A DNA stretch of 64,000 nt from CAVTJL01 sp963735065 (GTDB taxonomy: Bacteria; Pseudomonadota; Alphaproteobacteria; Geminicoccales; Geminicoccaceae), in assembly GCA_963735065.1 (NCBI GenBank), contig CAVTJL010000001.1:124001-188000 (forward strand). Reading direction: 5' to 3'. Below, in pieces: positions 29,090-37,816 of this stretch (its first letter is position 1; every line of letters begins with the position of its first letter). The notes under the pieces are model-generated. The model was not told the DNA's origin. It worked only from the letters and a program-made list of their open reading frames with translations, and did not search any database. The translations under genes were made by a program, and so were the position numbers.

Positions 29090-29520
29090 TCGTCCCTCCC
29101 TTGGATCGCTGTCGTACCGAACGCGGCCGAGTTTCGTCCTCGGCCGGAGGTCAGGTCAACCGCGGTCGGCGCCGGGACGTCGAAGCAGGCCTCCAGACAA
29201 TCACGGACCCGTCGCTCGACCTTCGCGAAGATCACGTCGAGATGCTGCGCTGCCGCCTCGTGGAGCCGAAGGCCGCCACATCCGTGAGCTTTCGCCGGTG
29301 GTGCCTGCACGTGCTGAAGCCGTCCGCGCCGCGGGTTCCGGATACTCCTCGACCGCCACCGCCCTCTTGATGGTCGGGAGAGGGGCTCGGCAGCTCGGGG
29401 GCGTGGACAGGAAATCGGCGCTCAAATAGATTTGCCCGACGCCAGCCCCATTCAGGGGCAGCTCGCGCGGTCAGCCATTCCGGCGCCTGCCCCACAACAG
29501 ACAAAAATCGGGAGGCGCTC
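29090..29520. other. Intergenic region without a recognised gene
   Basis: This 431-bp stretch lies between the divergent SnoaL-like gene and an alpha/beta hydrolase. A minus-strand frame (29056-29310) includes a protein-like helix, FAKVERRVRDCLEAC, but has no family resemblance and no start signal. The only clear site is the ribosome binding site GGGAGG at about 29510-29515. It could hold remnants of an older gene. Confidence 0.3.
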
Positions 29521-30390
29521 TTGGCCGAGACGATGACGCTCAGCGATGGCAGGACGCTGGCGTTCGATAGCTATGGTGCGCCGGATGGGACCCCGGTGAT
29601 CTTCAGTCACGGCTTCTCCGATTCCCACGTGCTACGCCACCCCGACGATGGGCTGACCGCGTCGCTCGGCGTGCGCTGGATCGCGGCGGACCAGCCCGGC
29701 GTCGGCGGCTCGAGCCCGAAGAAGCGCCGCAGGACGGTGGACTGGGGCGCCGACATGGAAGAGCTGGCGGACCATCTCGGTCTGCAGCGCTTCAACGCCG
29801 CCGGTCATTCGGGGGGTGGGCCGCACGCGCTCGCGGTTGCCATCCATATGCCCGATCGCGTCGGCAGGGTCGCCTTGGCGTCGCCGGTGGCGCCCTTCGA
29901 CGAGCCGGGCGTCACGAGCATGCTCGTGATGAAGGATCTGCGGACGATCGCCAGGTTGCGGCACCTCCATCACCTGCTCCGGTGGGCGATGCGCTTCGAT
30001 GCGAAGAAGATCATGAAGGACATCCCCTCCTACGTGGAGGCGATGGTCGACGAGCTGCCAGGCGAGGCAGCAACGATGCTGCGCAATCCGGAGCAGCAGG
30101 CCCTCTTCGAGGAGAATTTTCGTCTAGGCTACATCCAGGAGGAGGAAGGCATCTACGAGATGACGATGGCTTTGTGGGACTGGGGCTTCTCGCCCCGAGA
30201 CATCAGCCAGCCGGTCGAGCTCTTCTACGGCACCGCCGACGACATCATCTCGCCCAGGATGCCGCTCCATCTGTGCGCGGAGCTCAAGCGCTGCACGTCG
30301 CACGCCTGGGAGGGTGCGGGGCATTACGGCCTCGTCGATCGGGAGCGCTGGATCGAGCTCGTGACGTCCGTCGCCGAGGTTCCGAGTTGA
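29521..30390 (+). CDS. Alpha/beta hydrolase
   Basis: The 289-residue product has the hydrolase fold with VIFSHGFSDSHV (oxyanion HG), the nucleophile elbow NAAGHSGGGPHALA (about residue 97), the acid in FYGTADDIISP and the His in WEGAGHYGLVDR. It resembles the general proline-iminopeptidase/haloalkane-dehalogenase-like group, and the substrate is unknown. TTG 29521 is chosen over ATG 29533 because GGGAGG lies five bases upstream. Confidence 0.88.
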   Translation: MAETMTLSDGRTLAFDSYGAPDGTPVIFSHGFSDSHVLRHPDDGLTASLGVRWIAADQPGVGGSSPKKRRRTVDWGADMEELADHLGLQRFNAAGHSGGGPHALAVAIHMPDRVGRVALASPVAPFDEPGVTSMLVMKDLRTIARLRHLHHLLRWAMRFDAKKIMKDIPSYVEAMVDELPGEAATMLRNPEQQALFEENFRLGYIQEEEGIYEMTMALWDWGFSPRDISQPVELFYGTADDIISPRMPLHLCAELKRCTSHAWEGAGHYGLVDRERWIELVTSVAEVPS

Positions 30391-30556
30391 CAGCTCGTGC
30401 CGTCCGAGCGCCGGCGGCCAGATCCGGCAGGCCGACAGCGCGGCGCTTGGCCGCCCGCCACCCCGCCGGCGCTTGCCATCCCGGCCCCTCTCGTCTAGCT
30501 GGAGGCGGCGCCGGTCGGCGCGCACGTCCGTCAGCGCACGAGGTCACAGCAGGTCG

Positions 30557-30844
30557 ATGCAGGCACGTATCTACCAGCCGGCCAAGCCGGCCGTCTCGTC
30601 GGGCCGGTTCAAGACCCGGTTCTGGATGGTCGAGTTCGAGCCGCGCTCGGCCCAGCGCCCGGATCGGCTGATCGGCTGGGTGGGCTCGGACGATACCGAC
30701 CGCCAGCTCAGCCTGCGCTTCGACACCAAGGACGAGGCCATCGCCTACTGCGAGCGGCGCGGCATCGACTATGTCGTGACCGAGCCGCACAAGCGCATCG
30801 TCCGCCCCAAGGCCTACGCCGACAACTTCACCGGCCGCGGCTGA
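30557..30844 (+). CDS. NDUFS4-like accessory subunit of respiratory complex I
   Basis: The 95-residue product corresponds to the bacterial homologue of the mitochondrial 18-kDa subunit NDUFS4. It has MQARIYQPAKPAVSSGRFKT, WMVEFEP, LIGWVGSDDT, LRFDTKDEAIAYCERRGI and SYADNF-like PKAYADNF at the end. It attaches to the peripheral arm of NADH:ubiquinone oxidoreductase. The gene is a good marker for alphaproteobacteria. It is followed 23 bp later by an ABC exporter operon. Confidence 0.93.
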   Translation: MQARIYQPAKPAVSSGRFKTRFWMVEFEPRSAQRPDRLIGWVGSDDTDRQLSLRFDTKDEAIAYCERRGIDYVVTEPHKRIVRPKAYADNFTGRG

Positions 30845-30867
30845 GGGCGCCAAGCAGGGACAACGCC

Positions 30868-31767
30868 TTGAGCGGGCCCGCCATCGAGGCCCGGGCGCTC
30901 CACAAGCGCTACGGCGCCGCCCATGCCGTGCGCGGCATCTCCTTCGACATCGAGGCCGCGAGCTGCGTCGGCCTGCTGGGCCCCAACGGCGCCGGCAAGA
31001 CGACGACGATGCGCATGATCATGGGCCTCGCCAAGCCCTCGGAGGGCGCGCTCAGCGTCTTCGGGACGGCCGTCGAGCGCCTCGGGCGCGCCGAGCGGGC
31101 GCGCATCGGCCTCGTGCCGCAGGAGGACAATCTCGACCCCGACCTCTCGGTGCGGCGCAACCTCGAGGTCTACGGCCTCTATTTCGCGCTGCCGGCGGTC
31201 CTGGTGCGCGAGCGCATCGACCGCCTGCTGGCCTTCGTGCAGCTGAGCGAGAAGGCGGACGCCCGCGTCAACCAGCTCTCGGGCGGCATGAAGCGCCGGC
31301 TCGTCATCGCCCGCGCGCTGATCGCCGAGCCGGAGCTCTTGATCCTCGACGAGCCCACGACCGGGCTCGACCCGCAGGCCCGCGTCGTCATCTGGCAGCT
31401 GCTGCGCACGCTCAAGAGCCAGGGCAAGACGCTGCTCCTGACGACCCACTACATGGACGAGGCGCAGCGCCTGTGCGATCGGATCGTGCTGATCGACGGC
31501 GGGCAAATCCTCGACGAGGGCACGCCCGAGGAGCTGATCGGCCGCCACGTCAAGGGCGAGGTGATCGAGGTGAAAAAGCCCCTGCCCCCTGCCCTCGAGG
31601 ATGCGACGCTGACGCGGGACGATATCGGCGATGCCGTGCTCTTCTACACGACCAGCGCCGCCCAGGTGATCGCCCGACTGCCCGAGGACACGGTCTATCT
31701 CCATCGCCCGGCGAACCTCGAGGACGCGTTTCTCCGGCTCACCGGCCGCGCGCTGCGCGAGGCCTGA
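30868..31767 (+). CDS. ABC exporter ATP-binding protein (NodI-like)
   Basis: This 299-residue ATPase has Walker A LLGPNGAGKTTTMRMIMG, signature LSGGMKRRLVIARAL and Walker B ELLILDEPTTGLDPQ, with the switch His in LLTTHYMDEAQRLCD. VPQEDNLDPDLSVRRNL and the C-terminal tail match the NodI/ABC-2 daunorubicin-type exporters. It starts at TTG 30868. The permease follows after 4 bp. The substrate is unknown. NodIJ exports lipo-oligosaccharides in rhizobia, but no nod genes are present here. Confidence 0.92.
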   Translation: MSGPAIEARALHKRYGAAHAVRGISFDIEAASCVGLLGPNGAGKTTTMRMIMGLAKPSEGALSVFGTAVERLGRAERARIGLVPQEDNLDPDLSVRRNLEVYGLYFALPAVLVRERIDRLLAFVQLSEKADARVNQLSGGMKRRLVIARALIAEPELLILDEPTTGLDPQARVVIWQLLRTLKSQGKTLLLTTHYMDEAQRLCDRIVLIDGGQILDEGTPEELIGRHVKGEVIEVKKPLPPALEDATLTRDDIGDAVLFYTTSAAQVIARLPEDTVYLHRPANLEDAFLRLTGRALREA

Positions 31768-31771
31768 GCCG

Positions 31772-32554
31772 ATGATCGAGGCACCGGTCTTCAACCGCTA
31801 CACGGCAGCCATCTGGTACCGCCATTTCCTCGTCTGGCGCGAGCTCTTCTGGTCGTCGATGGCGACCAACGTCTTCAATCCCGTGCTTTTTCTCTTCGCC
31901 TTCGGCTTCGGCCTGGGTGCGGTCGTGGGCACGCTGGACGGCGTCAGCTACCTCGCCTTCGTCGTGCCCGGCATGATGGCGCAGGCCGCCATGTTCGCGC
32001 CGAGCTTCGAGGCGACGGTCAGCGTCTATTCCCGCGTCAACCTGCAGCGCACCTGGCACGCGATGCTGGCGACGCCGATACGCCTCTCCGAGATCATCTG
32101 GGGCGAGATCGCCTGGGCCGCCTCGAAGGGGGTGCTGGCGGGCCTTTGCGTGCTGGTCGTGGCGTGGATCTGGGGCGGCGTGGTGTCGCCCACGGGCGCT
32201 CTCTTGAGCCTGCCGGTGATCGTGCTCGCCTGCCTCGCCTTCGCCGCCTACGGCCTTTTCGCCACCTCGCTCGCCAAAGGATGGGAATTCTTCAGCTATT
32301 TCTTCTCGTTCTGGGTGACGCCGATGTTTCTCTTCTGTGGCGTCTTCTTCGAGATCAGCCGCTTTCCCTATTATCTGCGCGCGATCGTCTGGCTCCTGCC
32401 CATGACGCACCTGATCGCGGTGATCCGCCCCTTGATGCTGGGCCACGCGCTGGGCCCGGGCGCCGCAGCGCTGCATATCCTCTATATCGCCATCACCGGC
32501 TGGCTCGCCGCGCACCTGGCGCAGCGCCGCTTTGCCCAGCGTCTGTTCGACTAG
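31772..32554 (+). CDS. ABC-2 type permease (NodJ-like)
   Basis: This 260-residue membrane protein with six hydrophobic segments is the partner of the preceding ATPase. SSMATNVFNPVLFLFAFGFG, LAFVVPGMMAQAAMF and FFSFWVTPMFLFCGVFF followed by WLLPMTHLIAVIRPLMLG are typical of the NodJ/ABC-2 permease family. It lies immediately upstream of tRNA-Arg, which probably has its own promoter in the 49-bp gap. Confidence 0.91.
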   Translation: MIEAPVFNRYTAAIWYRHFLVWRELFWSSMATNVFNPVLFLFAFGFGLGAVVGTLDGVSYLAFVVPGMMAQAAMFAPSFEATVSVYSRVNLQRTWHAMLATPIRLSEIIWGEIAWAASKGVLAGLCVLVVAWIWGGVVSPTGALLSLPVIVLACLAFAAYGLFATSLAKGWEFFSYFFSFWVTPMFLFCGVFFEISRFPYYLRAIVWLLPMTHLIAVIRPLMLGHALGPGAAALHILYIAITGWLAAHLAQRRFAQRLFD

Positions 32555-32603
32555 CCGGCCCAGCCTTGCTATAAGCGCTCGCGCGGCACCCAAGGCGCCC
32601 GCT

Positions 32604-32680
32604 GGCCCCGTAGCTCAACCGGATAGAGCACCGGCCTTCTAAGCCGGGGGTTGCAGGTTCGAGCCCTGCCGGGGTCGCCA
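32604..32680 (+). tRNA. tRNA-Arg (anticodon UCU)
   Basis: A full cloverleaf can be folded. The acceptor is GGCCCCG with CGGGGTC, the D-arm GCTCAACCGGATAGAGC, the anticodon arm CCGGC-CTTCTAA-GCCGG with anticodon TCT at 32638-32640, and the T-arm GCAGGTTCGAGCCCTGC. The CCA end is encoded. The DNA to its right shows signs of acquisition, and tRNA 3' ends are common integration sites. I found no second copy of the 3' end in the window. Confidence 0.97.
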
Positions 32681-32846
32681 GATGCCTTCCCGAGGTGTCG
32701 GCGCGACAAGCGCGGAGCGCGCGGGCACAGGCTCATCGGCCGCAGCGGAGTCGAGCAGGGCCCGGCTTACGCAACAAGGCCGTCCAAGGATGCGAGGATC
32801 GCGCGATCGCATCGCCTGAGATATCCAATGACAATTGCCGACCCGG

Positions 32847-34349
32847 ATGGCGGAAGCAGACGTGTCAACGCGTGACCTCGAGCGTCATATAAAGGGGCTC
32901 GGCTCGGTTCGTGGCGCAGCGGAAGGTGCCGAAGGCAGCGTCGTGACGTTTCGCGGAATTCCCTATGCGGCGCCGCCGCTCGGGTCGCAGCGCTTCCTGC
33001 CGCCGCAAGCGCCGATCCCATGGCAGGGGATGCGCGACGCCACCACCAACGGACCAATCGCGCCGCAGCCGCCATTGCGGGTCGAGGGGACGATGGGCTC
33101 GATCACCTTGGCGCAGGGCGAGGATTGTCTGAGCCTGAACATTTGGACTCCCGCCGATACCGTGCAGAAGGCACCCGTGATCGTCTGGATTTACGGCGGC
33201 GGCTTCATCAGCGGTGCTGGCTCGCTTCCTTGGTATGACGGCGGCAATCTGGCGGCACGACACGGCGTTGTCGTCGTCGCCGTCAATTATCGGCTGGGCG
33301 CGCTCGGCTTTCTTGCGGTGCCGGGTCGGCTTCCGGGCAATCTCGGCCTGCTCGATCAGATCTCGGCACTGCGCTGGGTGCAGAGACATATCGACATCTT
33401 TGGCGGCGATCCGGACCGCGTTACCGTGATCGGGCAATCGGGCGGTGCGCATAATATCGTCTCAATGCTCGCGATCCGTGGCACCGAAGGCCTCTTTCGC
33501 CGCGCCGTCCTGCAAAGCCCACCCTTGGGGATCGGCCTCATGTCGTATGCCGAATCGGCGCGCCGCGGCGGGCTTTTCCTGAGGGAGCTTGGCCTCGATC
33601 CAGGCCAACCGGATCTGATCGATTCTCTGCGCGCGCTTTCTGTCCCGCAACTTCTTGCGGCGCAAGTCAAAGCCATGGCCGCGCTCGGCGCCTCGCAGAA
33701 GGGCGATCTGCGTCCGCCATTCCTGCCGGCGGAGGGGCCGCCTCACGATTTTCCTGGCCCTGAGCTGGCGGAGCGGGCGGCGGCGCATGCGGTGGCCCGC
33801 GGCGTCGACATTCTCATCGGCTGGACCCACGACGAGGCGAATTTGTATGTCGCCAGCAATCCCGCCTTGGCAACGATCGGCGAGGCTGAGCTGGAGCACG
33901 GCGCCGCCGCGATCGCGGGCTCGTCCGCCGCCACGATGATCGCCGCTGCACGCGCCGCGCGTCCGGGCGCTGCGCCCGGCCAGATTCTTCTCGATCTCAT
34001 GTCCGAGACGACCTGGGCCACGCCCTGCAAAGCGCTCGCATGCGCCATCGCAGAGGCCGGCGGCCGCGCCTTCCTCTATCGCTTCGATTGGCAATCTCCC
34101 TTTGCAGCTCTTGGGGCGTGCCATACCCTCGACATTCCGTTCGCGCTCGGAACCTGGCGCGCCTGGATGAAGGCGCCCATCATGGCCGGCGCGAACGAGG
34201 CAGCGGTCGAGATACTGTCCGCCCACATGATGCGTCGCTGGGCTGGGTTCGCGACGACCGGTGATCCGGGATTTCCTCCCGTGCGTGCCGATGCCCTGCC
34301 GATGATGATTTTCGACGGAGAGAGCCGCGTCATCGGCGCTGACCGATAA
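32847..34349 (+). CDS. Type-B carboxylesterase
   Basis: This esterase of about 500 residues has FRGIPYAAPPLGSQRF at the N-terminus, EDCLSLNIWTPA, VWIYGGGFISG (oxyanion hole), the nucleophile elbow VTVIGQSGGAHNI (Ser followed by GGA where GESAGG is common), and the His in LGACHTLDIPFALGT. The acid residue is probably in the TNEAN-like THDEANLY region. No signal peptide is seen. ATG 32847 gives the family N-terminus, and TTG 32835 is an alternative. Codon use is less GC-biased than in neighbouring genes. Together with the tRNA on the left and an IS remnant on the right, this suggests acquisition. Confidence 0.88.
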   Translation: MAEADVSTRDLERHIKGLGSVRGAAEGAEGSVVTFRGIPYAAPPLGSQRFLPPQAPIPWQGMRDATTNGPIAPQPPLRVEGTMGSITLAQGEDCLSLNIWTPADTVQKAPVIVWIYGGGFISGAGSLPWYDGGNLAARHGVVVVAVNYRLGALGFLAVPGRLPGNLGLLDQISALRWVQRHIDIFGGDPDRVTVIGQSGGAHNIVSMLAIRGTEGLFRRAVLQSPPLGIGLMSYAESARRGGLFLRELGLDPGQPDLIDSLRALSVPQLLAAQVKAMAALGASQKGDLRPPFLPAEGPPHDFPGPELAERAAAHAVARGVDILIGWTHDEANLYVASNPALATIGEAELEHGAAAIAGSSAATMIAAARAARPGAAPGQILLDLMSETTWATPCKALACAIAEAGGRAFLYRFDWQSPFAALGACHTLDIPFALGTWRAWMKAPIMAGANEAAVEILSAHMMRRWAGFATTGDPGFPPVRADALPMMIFDGESRVIGADR

Positions 34350-34379
34350 CGCCCGGCCCTGTAAGGGCATCACATACGG

Positions 34380-34460
34380 CGCATCCTGTTCCTGGCTCCA
34401 TGCGGTGGACGGCTTCTTGGCGAAGCTCTGCAAGCAGCGCTTGACGCGCGGTGTAGTCTG
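34380..34460 (+). mobile_element. Remnant of an IS630-family transposase
   Basis: One plus-strand frame reads CSWLHAVDGFLAKLCKQRLT followed by RGV (34389-34457). This matches the C-terminal signature of IS630-type DDE transposases (SSWLNxVEGFFxKLxxRxLxRGV). The rest of the transposase and its ends are missing, and the frame runs into unrelated sequence. It marks past insertion in the region behind tRNA-Arg. Confidence 0.7.
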
Positions 34461-34821
34461 CTTGGCCTGCGGGGCCGACGCGACGCCACCCCATCTGCAC
34501 TGGTGTACGACTCCGCCCGGATTTACGTTTCAGTAAGTCGGATAGCCTATCGTGCGTGGCCGCCACCCGCCGAAGACGAGGCAACAATCCTGGCGCAACC
34601 TCGTAGCTCACGGAAGACGACCCTGCCCATTATAGGAGCGATCCTTCTTCTCAACTATTCCTCGCCCGCGCCATGCCGACACCTGTTACGACAGTGGGAC
34701 TTGTTTCGACTGCGGTAAGAGACCGACATGCCATCATGCCGACCTGTCGAGGAAGGCGACAGATCCCGCCGCTGCCGCCGATGAGCAGGCACCACCACAC
34801 CCTGCTTTGCCGCCGACAAAC

Positions 34822-34864
34822 GATTTTTCTTGGTTTTTCTTGCAATTCCCGCGTAAGAAAAATC
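34822..34864. repeat. AT-rich 10-bp inverted repeat upstream of the AbrB/AT-hook gene
   Basis: GATTTTTCTT (34822-34831) is inverted at 34855-34864 (AAGAAAAATC) with a 23-base spacer that contains a second direct copy of TTTTTCTT (34834-34841). It lies about 120 bp before the ATG of a protein with an AT-hook. It could be a terminator, an operator or its own target. Confidence 0.5.
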
Positions 34865-34981
34865 CGAAGGCATGGCTTGGCATGGCGCACTGGCCGCACC
34901 AAGTGTGCTCGAAGGCTCGGGACAAGATTTGACCAGCGGCTCGGGCTTTCCCTTTGTTAATCAGCATCACAAGGATCCCGT

Positions 34982-35389
34982 ATGTCCAAGATCCGCATCC
35001 ACTTCGATGGCTGGATTGCCTTGCCGGCAAGAGTTCGCCAGGCCCTTCGGCTCGAGGCGGGTGACGAGCTCGACGTCGAGACACGGGACGGCGCGCTCGT
35101 TCTACGCCCCGCGAGCGCTGTGCCGGCAGAAAAGACGACGCCGGTAGAGAAGACCGCGCCCGCCGCGAAGCCGACGCCGGCCGCGAAGGCGGCGGCGACG
35201 AAGCCGGCGGCGAAGAAGGCGGCGGCCGAGCCCGCCCCGCCTCCGCCGGCGCCCGCTGCGGAAAGCAAGCCGGCGGCAAAGCGTGGCCGTCCGCGCAAGG
35301 TGGTGGCAGCGGCGCCGGAGCCCGCCCCCGTCAAGGCTCGCGGTCGCCGCAAGAGCACGTCGGGCTCTTCGGCTTCAGCCAGAGCTTGA
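34982..35389 (+). CDS. AbrB/MazE-like DNA-binding protein with Ala/Lys/Pro-rich tail and AT-hook
   Basis: In this 135-residue protein the first 45 residues (IHFDGWIALPARVRQALRLE followed by AGDELDVE and LVLRP) form a SpoVT/AbrB-type swapped-hairpin DNA-binding domain, as in MazE antitoxins and AbrB regulators. A histone-H1-like Ala/Lys/Pro tail follows (TKPAAKKAAAEPAPPPP). It contains KRGRPRK, a canonical AT-hook core, and a second basic patch KARGRRK. A nucleoid-associated or chromatin-like regulator is a reasonable inference. No PIN or MazF toxin partner is recognisable downstream. Confidence 0.75.
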   Translation: MSKIRIHFDGWIALPARVRQALRLEAGDELDVETRDGALVLRPASAVPAEKTTPVEKTAPAAKPTPAAKAAATKPAAKKAAAEPAPPPPAPAAESKPAAKRGRPRKVVAAAPEPAPVKARGRRKSTSGSSASARA

Positions 35390-35968
35390 GGGTCCCTGGC
35401 CGGCGCCGACCGTGGCGCCGGTCGCCCCTCGGGATTTGGCCGAGCCCGGCGCTCACCTGAGCGCGCATAGAATTTCGTGCCCCGTCAGCTCGCTGAGCCG
35501 ACGCGTCTGTCTGGACCCAGCATCGCAGACGGCCGATAGAGAATCTCTGCTGCTCGAGGTCCATCGACTTCAGAGATGGCGATGCAGATAGCAATCTGCC
35601 GTCCAATGAAATGTCGCACGCGGCAAGCCGACTTGCCGAACGTGCAACCCTGCCCCATCGGAGTTGTCAAAGAAACGTAGTCGGCCACGTTGCTCGTAAG
35701 CACCTGGTTGCTTCTACAACAGCCGCCGACCCCGCTCGAGCCTCCGCATTCCGCAGACCTGGATCAACCTCACCGCCCGACCTCGGCGCATCGCTGCAGA
35801 GAAGCGCCAGTCTACAATCGTGACGGCAGCCCTGCGCCCGGTCCAAATCCTCCCGTTCTTTCGATCGCCAGCTTGAGGATCATCGCAGGGGCGATCTGCT
35901 GACAGATTTTCTCTTTTTCTTCTTCTTTCCTTTCACTCGCGCCGGCCTCCAGCAGGCGCGTCAACGCG
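35390..35968. other. Intergenic region without a recognised gene
   Basis: This 579-bp region lies between the AbrB/AT-hook gene and the PhyH gene end. No frame in it shows a family motif. A minus-strand frame (35485-35703) includes LTSNVADYVSL, faintly like a PIN-domain end, but the rest does not fit. A pyrimidine tract (35905-35935) near the PhyH 3' end may act in termination. The sequence looks like decayed genes. Confidence 0.35.
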
Positions 35969-36844
35969 TCAGTTCCACCAGCTCTTGCCGTCGCGCTTGG
36001 GCATGCGCCCCGGCTCGGCGCCCTCGGTCAGCGGCTCGATGTCGAGAAGAAAGCGCTGGGCCGGGCTCATCCGCTCGTAGAGCTCCTTGGTCAGATAGTC
36101 CCGCTGGTAAAGCTGCTGCGGGAGGTCGCGGCGCGTGTAGGTGAGGTGCAGGACGCGGCGGCGGGCGCCGCTGTCGTTGCGCGTGCCGCCGTGCCAGATC
36201 GAGGAGTTGATGATCACGACCGAGCCTGCGGGTGCCGTCACCAGCACCTCGCCCGGATAGGGTGCCGCCAGATCTTTCGGCACCCGCGCCTCTTCTTCGG
36301 CGCTGAGCGGCGCGGGCTCCCAATCGGCACGGTTGACGTGGGGCACGTTCATCGGCGGCCAGCGATGCGAGCCCGGCACGACGCGGGTGGGGCCGTTCTC
36401 GCGCGTCATGTCGTCGAACAGGATCAGGCCGTTGGTGACCCACCAGTCGTCGGCGAACTTCTTCGGCACGTCGCAATGCAGGTCCTGGTGGCCGCTGCCC
36501 TTGGCAGGCTCACGCAGGTTGGCGCCGTGAAGCTTGAACTCGCCCAGCATGTGATGCGAGGCGGCGAGCAGCTCGGCGCAGGCGAGGCAGTCATCGTAGG
36601 CGTCTGTCTTGTTGAAGATATTGGAGACCCTGGGTGCCCCGGGCTCGACATGGACCTCGTGACCGCCGCGCTCGCCCTCGGCCGCGTGCAGACGGTCGAA
36701 GGCCTCGGCCATGCGGCGACAGGCCGCCGGGGAATAGACGCCCTCGATGATGATGAAGCCGTCCTGATCGAGGGCGCGGAGCTGCTCCGTGTCCAGAATG
36801 CCGTCGCCCATGCCCAGCTCGCGCAACGCCTGCTTGGTGTACAT
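35969..36844 (-). CDS. Phytanoyl-CoA dioxygenase (PhyH) family protein
   Basis: This is a 291-residue Fe(II)/2-oxoglutarate oxygenase. The iron site is the His-x-Asp of GHQDLHCDVPK (about residues 118-125) and the distal His of INSSIWHGGTRNDSG (about 222). The 2-oxoglutarate Arg is probably in the following NDSGARRRVLH. LDQDGFIIIEGVYSPAACRR is the family N-terminus. The substrate is unknown, and family members hydroxylate diverse lipids and small molecules. It is divergent from a methyltransferase 259 bp away. Confidence 0.9.
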   Translation of the reverse strand: MYTKQALRELGMGDGILDTEQLRALDQDGFIIIEGVYSPAACRRMAEAFDRLHAAEGERGGHEVHVEPGAPRVSNIFNKTDAYDDCLACAELLAASHHMLGEFKLHGANLREPAKGSGHQDLHCDVPKKFADDWWVTNGLILFDDMTRENGPTRVVPGSHRWPPMNVPHVNRADWEPAPLSAEEEARVPKDLAAPYPGEVLVTAPAGSVVIINSSIWHGGTRNDSGARRRVLHLTYTRRDLPQQLYQRDYLTKELYERMSPAQRFLLDIEPLTEGAEPGRMPKRDGKSWWN

Positions 36845-37103
36845 GCCTTTGATTCCTCCCTGCTATCACACCATTGTTGGCGGGCCGCCGGCTCCGGTCA
36901 AGCTTGTCCCGCACCACTTGCCGGAGCCCGGAGATTGCCCTAGCAACGGCGCATGCCGAGCATGCGAGCCACCTTCGAGGTCAAACGCTTCCGCCCTTCG
37001 GGCGTGGAGGTCGCGCGCGCGTAGCGCACGGCATGTCCTTCAGGCCCGTCATCCCGGACGGGCCTTCTTGAGCGATGCCCGTCCTCCTGCGAGGCGCACC
37101 GAT

Positions 37104-37739
37104 ATGGCATCGTTTCCGGACCCGATCGACATCCCCAGCCCCATCGACTTCCACGACCCGGCCCAGGCGCGCGCCTGGGTCGAGAGCACGGTCGCCCGCC
37201 GGCCCTGGCGACCGCGCTTCTTCCAGGCCTTCGTGGCCGCGCTGAACGACCATTTCCCCGAGCCGTTCAGCGTGGCGGAGCTGGGCTCGGGACCCGGGCA
37301 TCTGGCCGCCGCCGTGCTGCGCGGCTGTGATGTCGCAAGCTATGCCGCCCTCGATCTTTCCCCGGCCATGCACGAGCTCGCGCGCGAGCATCTGGGGCAG
37401 GACGCGGGTCGCGTGGCATTTCTTCTGCAGGACTTTCGGCGGGCCGACTGGCCAGCCGCGGTTGGGCAGGTCGATGCCGTCGTCACGATTCAGGCGGCGC
37501 ACGAGGTGCGCCACAAGAGCCGCCTCCCGGCGCTGCTCGAGGGCGTCGGCCGCTGCCTCCGGCCCGCCGGTCTTTTTCTCTTTTGCGATCACTACGCGGA
37601 GGAGGGCAGCGCCAAGCATGCCCAGCTCTATCCGACACGCGACGAGCAGCCCGCGTCACTGGCCGCCGCGGGCTTTGTCGACGTTCGTCTGTTGCTCGAC
37701 CATGGAGGCATGGCTCTTTATTCGGCCAGGCGCCCCTGA
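37104..37739 (+). CDS. SAM-dependent methyltransferase
   Basis: This is a 211-residue class I methyltransferase. Motif I is VAELGSGPGHLAAAVLRGC (about residues 55-73), with YAALDLSPAMHELARE as motif II, AVVTIQAAHEVRHK as motif IV and CLRPAGLFLFCDHYAEEG as the following strand. The fold belongs to the ubiE/Methyltransf_25 group. GAGG precedes ATG 37104. The substrate is unknown. Confidence 0.88.
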   Translation: MASFPDPIDIPSPIDFHDPAQARAWVESTVARRPWRPRFFQAFVAALNDHFPEPFSVAELGSGPGHLAAAVLRGCDVASYAALDLSPAMHELAREHLGQDAGRVAFLLQDFRRADWPAAVGQVDAVVTIQAAHEVRHKSRLPALLEGVGRCLRPAGLFLFCDHYAEEGSAKHAQLYPTRDEQPASLAAAGFVDVRLLLDHGGMALYSARRP

Positions 37740-37816
37740 CCTTGCGCTCTCGCGGCCCCGCCACCGGGCCATGATGGCCGCTGCAGATAGAAGCCTTGCC
37801 GGGTCTGCCCCGAGCG

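Larger units (their letters stand above)
34350..34981. other. Gene-poor region with IS and repeat remnants
   Basis: This 632-bp gap follows the esterase. It holds the IS630 remnant at its left and an AT-rich inverted repeat at its right. A minus-strand frame (34330-34611) is only antisense to the IS remnant. I see no intact gene. Base composition is visibly more AT-rich than average, especially at 34800-34970. Confidence 0.5.

Noticed and set aside
29056..29310. Minus-strand gene in the gap before the alpha/beta hydrolase
   Set aside because: No ribosome site or family motif, and it overlaps the start of the SnoaL-like gene.
30868..32554. Nodulation nodIJ genes
   Set aside because: The ATPase and permease are of that family, but no other nod genes or nod-box are present, so a general ABC-2 exporter is the safer call.
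32681..32846. Integrase remnant directly after tRNA-Arg
   Set aside because: No frame in the 166 bp shows tyrosine-recombinase motifs.
35485..35703. VapC-like PIN toxin partner for the AbrB/AT-hook gene
   Set aside because: Only a weak LTSNVADY-like string on the opposite strand. None of the PIN acidic residues can be placed.
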